Source of the DNA: an uncultured Ruminococcus sp.
GTDB taxonomy: Bacteria > Bacillota > Clostridia > Oscillospirales > Acutalibacteraceae
DNA length: 10,539 bases
Assembly (NCBI GenBank): GCA_946414115.1
Contig: CAMKNF010000057.1
Coordinates: forward strand, 1-10,539
Direction: 5' to 3'
In this document: in pieces, positions 6,282-10,539 of the stretch
Layout of the letters: each line of letters opens with the position of its first letter
Position numbering within the stretch: position 1 is the stretch's first letter
Made by a program: the position numbers and the translations under genes
Notes under the pieces: generated by a model
Told to the model about the DNA's origin: nothing
The model's input: the letters and a program-made list of their open reading frames with translations, nothing else
Database searches by the model: none

Positions 6282-7310
6282 ATGAATACGAATAAGTTAA
6301 GAAGGCTTTCAAGCGTTGCTTTATGCGCTTTGATTTGCATTTCTGCGGCTATTTCGTTTTCAGGATGTGAAAACGGAAAAACACAGTCTGCAACCTCTGA
6401 TGAAGTTGCAACAACATCGCAGGTGCCTGCAAGTACTGCTGATGAAGCAACGGCAGTAGGTGCACTCGAAAGCCTTGGAATTGACGCATCCACACTGGGA
6501 ATTGAACCTAACATTCTCCATGATACTGAAAATCCGGTTGGCTTTCAGCTCGAAATGCCGAACGAGGGTGACACTATTGCAGTAGTTCATACAACGCTTG
6601 GCGATTTTACAATGAGATTTTTCCCTGAACAGGCTCCCAAGACTGTTACGAATTTCATTAACCTCGCAAAAGAAGGAAAGTACAACAACACAACTTTTCA
6701 CAGGGTTGTAAGGGACTTTATCGTGCAGGGCGGTCATTGCGGAAATGATGAAAATGCTCCCAATGGAACAAGCTCCTACGGTACGGAGTTTGAAGATGAG
6801 TTCTGTGACAAGCTGTTTAACGTAAGAGGAGCCGTTTCAATGGCTAATTCTGCACAGGATACAAACGGAAGTCAGTTTTTTATAAACCAGACGAGTGCCG
6901 AGGCGTACAAAAACAATGGCGGTTGGGCAAAGCTTGAAAGCAATTGGGAAAATATCAAAACGCAGCTTTTAAACTACAAGGATTCAAACCTTCTTTCTGC
7001 ATTTATTCAGAAAAATGGAAACAATTGTTATGATACTGACATAGTGCCCGAGGAAGTTCAATCGCTTTACGAAGCAAACGGAGGAAATCCGTATCTTGAC
7101 GGTGCATACAATGCAGTTGACAGAGGCCATACTGTTTTTGCACAGATAATTGACGGAATGGATGTTGTTGACAAGATTGCTGTAGTCGAGGTTGATGATG
7201 ACGACAAGCCTGTTGAAAACGTGGTTATCAAGTCTATTGACATTACAACATACTCACCACAGGCAACACAGACGACCTTACAGAACACAGGCACAACATC
7301 AGCTGAGTAA
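6282..7310 (+). CDS. Cyclophilin-type peptidyl-prolyl isomerase lipoprotein
   Basis: The ATG at 6282 is preceded by AAAGGA (6268-6273) and opens a lipoprotein signal, MNTNKLRRLSS, with a hydrophobic core and FSGC (Cys29 lipidated). A Thr/Ser/Ala-rich linker follows. The cyclophilin fold spans about 98-321, with FHRV (catalytic-type Arg141), DFIVQGG (145-151), MAN (187-189) and NGSQFFI (195-201). It would catalyse cis-trans isomerisation of X-Pro bonds in proteins outside the membrane. Where CypA has the short loop between SQFFI and the last strands, this protein carries about 65 extra residues (208-272, Asn/Lys/Tyr-rich). The fold resumes at GHTVFAQIIDGMDVVDKIA. The lipobox has Phe at -3, which is less common than Leu. 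It is likely co-transcribed with the HAD gene 42 bases downstream. Confidence 0.92.
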   Translation: MNTNKLRRLSSVALCALICISAAISFSGCENGKTQSATSDEVATTSQVPASTADEATAVGALESLGIDASTLGIEPNILHDTENPVGFQLEMPNEGDTIAVVHTTLGDFTMRFFPEQAPKTVTNFINLAKEGKYNNTTFHRVVRDFIVQGGHCGNDENAPNGTSSYGTEFEDEFCDKLFNVRGAVSMANSAQDTNGSQFFINQTSAEAYKNNGGWAKLESNWENIKTQLLNYKDSNLLSAFIQKNGNNCYDTDIVPEEVQSLYEANGGNPYLDGAYNAVDRGHTVFAQIIDGMDVVDKIAVVEVDDDDKPVENVVIKSIDITTYSPQATQTTLQNTGTTSAE

Positions 7311-7352
7311 TATAAATAATACAATTATTTGCAGTTTCAGGAGTGTTTGTCA

Positions 7353-8192
7353 ATGAGCGATTTACCTATTGTTGCGATTATGTATGACTTTGACCGAACG
7401 CTGTGTACCAAGGATATGCAGGATTACAGCTTTATTCCGAGTCTGGGAATGACCGAGAGCGAGTTCTGGCAGTATTCCAACTCACTCGGACAGCGTGAGC
7501 ATATGGATTCCATTCTTGCCTATATGTATGCAATGGTCAAAATTTCGAAGGACAAAAACATTCCGCTTTTGCGTCAGAACCTTGTTGATATGGGTAAGAA
7601 CGTTGAGCTTTTCAAAGGCGTTGAGGGCTGGTTTGACCGCATCACCGAATTTGGCATAGCTAACGGTATGCAGATTGAGCATTATGTTATTTCATCGGGA
7701 ATGAAAGAAATTATTGAAGGGACACCGATAAGTAAATGCTTTAAAAGTATTTTTGCCTGCGAGTTTCTTTATGACGAAAACGGCAACGGCGTGTGGCCGA
7801 AAACCGACGTAAACTATACCAACAAAACACAGTTTGTCTATAGAATCAACAAGGGTGTGCTTGACGTTGCAAACGATAATGACCTCAACCGCTCAATGCC
7901 CGACGACAGCAAGCGAGTGCCGTTTTGCAATATGATTTACATAGGCGACGGACTTTCTGACGTTCCGTGTATGAAGATGATGAAGGCATACGGCGGTTAC
8001 TCAATTGCCGTTTATCAGAATAAGGACAGCAAGGTTGAGGATTTGCTGAAAAAGGGCAGAGTAGACTATATTTATCCTGCCGATTACAGCGAAAATACGG
8101 GACTTGACATAACCGTCAAGAATATAATCAGAAAAATGTCAATTTCCGAAACGCTGTATGATGAATACACAAAGCAGAAAAGCTTGCTGTAA
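7353..8192 (+). CDS. HAD-superfamily hydrolase (phosphoserine phosphatase-like)
   Basis: This 279-residue cytosolic protein shows the HAD motifs. Motif I is YDFDRT, with Asp12 as the likely nucleophile and Asp14 as the general acid/base. Motif II is VISSG (Ser114/Ser115). A Lys near 151-158 probably serves as motif III, and motif IV is IGDGLSDVP (Asp199, Asp203). The large helical insert between motifs I and II suggests a C1-cap layout as in SerB-like enzymes. The substrate cannot be told from sequence. The start at 7353 is chosen because AGGAG (7339-7343) lies nine bases upstream; a longer in-frame TTG start at 7329 contains that site and is less likely. It follows the PPIase gene by 42 bases with no terminator, consistent with one transcript. 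Confidence 0.88.
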   Translation: MSDLPIVAIMYDFDRTLCTKDMQDYSFIPSLGMTESEFWQYSNSLGQREHMDSILAYMYAMVKISKDKNIPLLRQNLVDMGKNVELFKGVEGWFDRITEFGIANGMQIEHYVISSGMKEIIEGTPISKCFKSIFACEFLYDENGNGVWPKTDVNYTNKTQFVYRINKGVLDVANDNDLNRSMPDDSKRVPFCNMIYIGDGLSDVPCMKMMKAYGGYSIAVYQNKDSKVEDLLKKGRVDYIYPADYSENTGLDITVKNIIRKMSISETLYDEYTKQKSLL

Positions 8193-8228
8193 TTAATTCG
8201 TAATTCGGAATGCGTAATTAGGAATTAA
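8193..8228. repeat. AT-rich imperfect hairpin directly after the HAD gene
   Basis: TTAATTCGTAATTCGG pairs with CGTAATTAGGAATTAA at 13 of 16 positions around AATG. It begins at the base after the HAD stop codon. It lacks a T-run and looks like one unit of a dispersed intergenic repeat, not a standard terminator. Confidence 0.6.
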
Positions 8229-8370
8229 TGGTCGCTGCGCTCCGAATTTGTAACAGTGCGTGTTGTTTGGAAAGGTTTGTTTTTTGAATTTGTGTTGCTA
8301 TATAGGTAACGTTTTTTGTGAGCGACGAGGGCGTCGCTCGCTACGGTTTTACACAAATGTTTTAGTTACA

Positions 8371-8397
8371 GACGTAGGGACACGGCGTGCCGTGTCC
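8371..8397 (+). repeat. 27-bp element with GGACACGG palindrome, copy 1
   Basis: The core GGACACGGCGTGCCGTGTCC is itself a hairpin with a 9-bp stem and GT loop. With the preceding GACGTAG it matches, with one mismatch and in inverted orientation, 8514-8540. The two copies would form the base of a 170-base stem-loop. Confidence 0.85.
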
Positions 8398-8513
8398 GCA
8401 GTAAATATGAAACTTTACCGATTATATCAACATTATAGTAACAAACAAACCTTTCCGTAGGGGACGGCTTCCTAGACGTCCCATTCACAAAAATTGCAAT
8501 GCAATTTTTGTGT

Positions 8514-8540
8514 GGACACGGCACGCCGTGTCCCTGCGTC
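8514..8540 (-). repeat. 27-bp element with GGACACGG palindrome, copy 2 (inverted)
   Basis: The reverse complement reads GACGCAG and then the same 20-bp palindromic core as copy 1, with a single difference (GACGTAG versus GACGCAG) over 27 bases. Confidence 0.85.
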
Positions 8541-8594
8541 AACGTTAGTTATAACTCCACACTTAAATTATAATTTATCGCATATCATTTTGTA

Positions 8595-8635
8595 AAAAAC
8601 AAAAACTGACTTCGAAATTCCGAAGTCAGTTTTTT
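8595..8635. terminator. Bidirectional terminator between HAD gene and ireB operon
   Basis: ACTGACTTCG (8605-8614) and CGAAGTCAGT (8621-8630) form a perfect 10-bp stem around AAATTC. The stem is flanked by an A-run (8595-8605) and a T-run (8630-8635), so it can end the minus-strand ireB operon and stop plus-strand read-through. Confidence 0.9.
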
Positions 8636-8663
8636 AATGTGCTTTTTGAGTAAATCAGGATAA

Positions 8664-8969
8664 TCAGATTTTATTTGCAAGTGCTCTTTCAAGCCAGATG
8701 TCAGCAATATCCATAGCAAGGAACATACCCTTTTTCTCGCTTGATTTCACAAGCTGTTTTCTGGGTGAAAGATAGGGGTCTGTAGCCATAAGCTGAACTG
8801 TTACCTTATCGGGAAGCTCTTTGCCGTTGACCTCTTTTTTTGTCTTAATCTGCATCCTTATAACATACGGCTCTTCCATATTGCCGTAGTAAATCTCATC
8901 TCCGCAGCGCACAAGCGGTCTGCCCTTGTAGGTAGGAAATTCCTGCGCCTGTTTCTTGGTATCTGCCAC
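8664..8969 (-). CDS. Conserved small protein of unknown function, downstream of ireB
   Basis: This 101-residue soluble protein begins with GTG, supported by AAGGA (8979-8983) nine bases upstream; the nearby ATG codons are out of frame. I recognise its general form from Clostridia genomes but know no function. Visible features are a basic N-terminus, a FPTYKGRPLVRCGDEIYYGNM segment that looks like a small beta unit, a second strand (YVIRMQI), a Lys-rich middle and a helical C-terminus (AMDIADIWLERALANKI). There is no signal peptide or membrane segment. It starts 16 bases after the ireB stop, with its ribosome binding site almost touching that stop, so the two are probably co-transcribed and coupled. 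In Bacillus and many Firmicutes the ireB homologue is followed by ruvX and yrzB; neither is seen here. Confidence 0.8.
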   Translation of the reverse strand: MADTKKQAQEFPTYKGRPLVRCGDEIYYGNMEEPYVIRMQIKTKKEVNGKELPDKVTVQLMATDPYLSPRKQLVKSSEKKGMFLAMDIADIWLERALANKI

Positions 8970-8985
8970 AAGGCATCATCCTTTC

Positions 8986-9231
8986 TTAAACATTGAGGTA
9001 TGACTTCACCAGTGCTTCAAGTAAGTCGTCACGGTCGATTTTGCTAATAATATTACGAGCATTGTTATACGTTGTAATATAAGTAGGGTCCTCGCTCAGA
9101 ATATAGCCTACAATCTGGTTAATCGGATTGTAACCCTTTTGCCTGAGTGCGTCATAAACGATAGTAAGGCTTGCCTTAATCTGGTCATCCTTTTCCTCGC
9201 CGAGTGAAAAAATCATTGTCTTATCCAACAT
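8986..9231 (-). CDS. ireB: IreB-family regulatory phosphoprotein (UPF0297/DUF965)
   Basis: At 81 residues the protein has the family's usual length. Signatures are an N-terminal Thr (MLDKTMIFSL), VYDALRQKGYNPINQIVGYILSEDPTYI (27-54, given here as start and end of the block), the Asn-Ala-Arg-Asn segment and a closing DDLLEALVKSYL. In Enterococcus faecalis IreB is phosphorylated on N-terminal Thr residues by the PASTA kinase IreK and acts in cell-envelope stress and cephalosporin tolerance; a similar role here is inferred. A consensus promoter and AGGAGG (9241-9246), nine bases before the ATG, give a strong start. It is the first gene of a two-gene operon with the unknown 101-residue protein. 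Confidence 0.93.
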   Translation of the reverse strand: MLDKTMIFSLGEEKDDQIKASLTIVYDALRQKGYNPINQIVGYILSEDPTYITTYNNARNIISKIDRDDLLEALVKSYLNV

Positions 9232-9254
9232 ACTGAAACACCTCCTATTTGATT

Positions 9255-9283
9255 ATTATAATATATTCCAAAACAAATTTCAA
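9255..9283 (-). promoter_or_regulatory. Strong sigma-A-type promoter of ireB
   Basis: On the minus strand TTGAAA (9278-9283) is followed by a 17-bp spacer and a consensus TATAAT (9255-9260). The transcript would start just before the AGGAGG site, leaving a very short leader. Confidence 0.85.
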
Positions 9284-9326
9284 GCATTTTTAATAAAAAG
9301 AAAATAAAGTACAGTTTTATTTTTGG

Positions 9327-9360
9327 AAAAAGAACAAGGGGCGTTTTACCGTCCCTTGTT
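9327..9360 (-). terminator. Intrinsic terminator of pheT
   Basis: On the minus strand AACAAGGGACG (9360-9350) pairs with CGCCCCTTGTT (9343-9333), with one G-U type mismatch, around GTAAAA. It is followed by CTTTTTCC. It lies about 40 bases after the pheT stop and before the ireB promoter. Confidence 0.87.
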
Positions 9361-9401
9361 TGTCACTTTTAATTTATAGAAAACTGCTCTGTTTGAGATG
9401 T

Positions 9402-10493
9402 TTAAGCGTTTCTCAACTTTACTCCGAGCTTTTCAAGATTTGCAATAACTTTGTCGATAATCTCCTGAACCTCGTTTGAGGAGAGTGTTCTCTCATTTGA
9501 TGAGAACTCAAATCTTACGGTTATGCTGTGAACGGTTTCTGTGTCGTAGGTGTCAACAATCTTTGTATTCTTAAGAATTGCGCCGCCCTCGTTTTTCCAG
9601 CTCTCTTCAAGGTCGGAGTAGAATACACTGCTCGGTATTTCAAGGCTTATGTCGTAATCAATCGGCGGGAATTTTGACGGTTCTTCGTAAACGATAGCCG
9701 CATTTTCAGCCTCGGTGAACTCGCTCATATCAATCTCGGCAAATACAATGCCGGCTTTTTTGTCAATCTTCTTGCCTACAACAGGGTGAACAATTCCGAT
9801 TGTTCCGATTTCCTTGTCGCCAATCATAACAGCGTTTAGGTTTACGGGGTGCTCATAGCTGTGCTTTGGTTCTGCCTTTTTGAATGAAAGAGTTTCGTGC
9901 TTGAGGTCGCTTGTGATGACTGCGAGCATATCTCTCAACTCAAAGTAGAGCGTCTTAACGTCCTTTGTTTTGCTGAAAAGTGTAACAGCAAGCTTTTTGC
10001 TTTCAACGCAGAGGTTGTTTTCGTCAACGCCGTTTACAACACGTCCGATTTCAAAGATTCCGAAGTCGGGAGCGTAGGATGCGTTTGTCTTAACCTGACA
10101 AAGCTGTGTGGGAATGATTGAATTTCTGATTGTTTCAATGTTGGGGTTTGTTGCGTTTGCAAGCTTAACATTATTCTCCACAGGAATATTAAGTGCTTTC
10201 AGCTCATCATTATACGCCCATACATACGAATGAAGCTCGTGAAGATTGTATTTCTTAACAAGAATGTCCTTGATTTTGTCCTCGTTGCTCTTAACAGCGT
10301 CAACTCTGACGGGGTAGAGGGGAGAACGAGTGGTGTTGATTTCAAAATTATCGTAACCGTAAATTCTTGTGATTTCCTCAATGATGTCAGCCTTGAGCGT
10401 AACGTCCTTTGTGGCTCTCCACGACGGAACAACAACCGTGAAATTGTCGTCGTCAAGCGTTACCATAAAACCGAGTCTTGTGAGTGTTTTAAC
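9402..10493 (-). CDS. pheT: Phenylalanyl-tRNA synthetase beta subunit, C-terminal part
   Basis: About 363 residues of pheT are visible. With PheS the protein forms the (alpha-beta)2 enzyme that charges tRNA-Phe in the cytosol. In order there are the end of the B5 domain (LTRLGF, VVVPSWR, DIIEEITRIYGYDNF), the inactive synthetase-like core (ATNPNIETIRNSIIPTQL, FGIFEIGRV, GTIGIVHPVV) and the FDX-ACB anticodon-binding domain (KFPPIDYDISLEI, then VRFEFSSNERTLSSNEVQ). The full family length is about 800 residues, so roughly the first 430 (tRNA-binding, B1 and B3/B4 domains) are off the contig. The ATG at 10464-10466 is internal; genuine coding continues to 10493 (VKTLTRLGF). The frame also stays open through the adapter to the contig end, so an automated call would fuse a false PPRSTLFPYTTLFRS peptide. 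Confidence 0.95.
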   Translation of the reverse strand, partial: VKTLTRLGFMVTLDDDNFTVVVPSWRATKDVTLKADIIEEITRIYGYDNFEINTTRSPLYPVRVDAVKSNEDKIKDILVKKYNLHELHSYVWAYNDELKALNIPVENNVKLANATNPNIETIRNSIIPTQLCQVKTNASYAPDFGIFEIGRVVNGVDENNLCVESKKLAVTLFSKTKDVKTLYFELRDMLAVITSDLKHETLSFKKAEPKHSYEHPVNLNAVMIGDKEIGTIGIVHPVVGKKIDKKAGIVFAEIDMSEFTEAENAAIVYEEPSKFPPIDYDISLEIPSSVFYSDLEESWKNEGGAILKNTKIVDTYDTETVHSITVRFEFSSNERTLSSNEVQEIIDKVIANLEKLGVKLRNA

Positions 10494-10539
10494 AGATCGG
10501 AAGAGCGTCGTGTAGGGAAAGAGTGTAGATCTCGGTGGT
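10494..10539. other. Illumina TruSeq adapter sequence (assembly artefact)
   Basis: The last 46 bases begin AGATCGGAAGAGCGTCGTGT and continue as the reverse complement of the Illumina TruSeq universal adapter. They are not genomic. On the minus strand they translate in the pheT frame to PPRSTLFPYTTLFRS, a peptide known from contaminated database entries. The true contig ends at 10493. Confidence 0.98.

Larger units (their letters stand above)
8193..8600. repeat. Gene-free intergenic region built of short palindromic repeats
   Basis: The 400-base stretch holds no credible gene. In order it contains: the hairpin at 8193-8228; GGAAAGGTTTGTTT (8269-8282) with its 14-bp inverted copy (8443-8456); GAGCGACG-AGGG-CGTCGCTC (8320-8339); GGACACGGCGTGCCGTGTCC (8378-8397); GGGACG...CGTCCC (8461-8482); a perfect 12-bp stem CACAAAAATTGC/GCAATTTTTGTG (8486-8512); and an inverted copy of the 20-bp GGACACGG element (8514-8533). 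The GC-rich cores sit in AT-rich surroundings, as with REP- or MITE-like elements. The part from 8541 to 8600 shows nothing further. Confidence 0.75.

Noticed and set aside
7329..7352. TTG start for the HAD protein
   Set aside because: The AGGAG ribosome binding site lies inside this extension and points to the ATG at 7353.
8260..8460. 66-codon frame in the palindrome-rich region
   Set aside because: It runs through several hairpins, lacks a ribosome binding site, and its residues follow repeat DNA.
10464..10466. ATG as start of pheT
   Set aside because: Upstream codons continue the B5 domain (VKTLTRLGF) to 10493; the gene is truncated by the contig end.

Overview
The window looks like one contig from a low-GC, Gram-positive gut Clostridium relative, probably Oscillospiraceae (Ruminococcus-like). 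The signs are AT-rich intergenic DNA, strong AGGAGG-type ribosome binding sites, sigma-A-type promoters, sortase-like C-termini, an IreB-family gene, and a large secreted protein built like those of starch- or fibre-degrading ruminococci. The genus is inferred from protein style; no rRNA is present.

Layout. Positions 3-779 hold the 3' end of a secreted, wall-anchored protein cut by the left contig edge. Positions 1051-3600 hold a complete 849-residue paralogue with a signal peptide, a carbohydrate-binding-like N-terminal module, two cohesin-like repeats, a long Pro/Thr/Glu octad stalk and a VQTGD sortase-like tail. It has its own promoter, a 21-bp palindrome upstream and a terminator. On the minus strand follow rmuC (3849-5099) and a three-domain S1 RNA-binding protein (5183-6103). 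A divergent intergenic region leads to a plus-strand pair: a cyclophilin-type peptidyl-prolyl isomerase lipoprotein (6282-7310) and a HAD phosphatase (7353-8192). A gene-free stretch (8193-8600) is packed with short palindromes and an exact inverted pair of a 20-bp GGACACGG element. The minus strand then carries a two-gene operon, a 101-residue unknown protein and an IreB-family protein (8664-9231), and finally the C-terminal part of pheT (9402-10493).

The right end (10494-10539) is Illumina TruSeq adapter, not genome. It keeps the pheT frame open and would add a false N-terminal peptide.

How the genes may work together: the two paralogous surface proteins probably form a surface-displayed carbohydrate-binding or adhesion pair, with the second able to hold its binding module away from the wall on the stalk and perhaps dock partners through its cohesin-like repeats. 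The other genes are mostly conserved housekeeping genes: DNA maintenance (RmuC), RNA binding (S1), extracytoplasmic protein folding (PPIase), phosphate ester hydrolysis (HAD), cell-envelope stress signalling (IreB) and translation (PheT). I see no defence system, CRISPR array, tRNA, rRNA or transposase gene.
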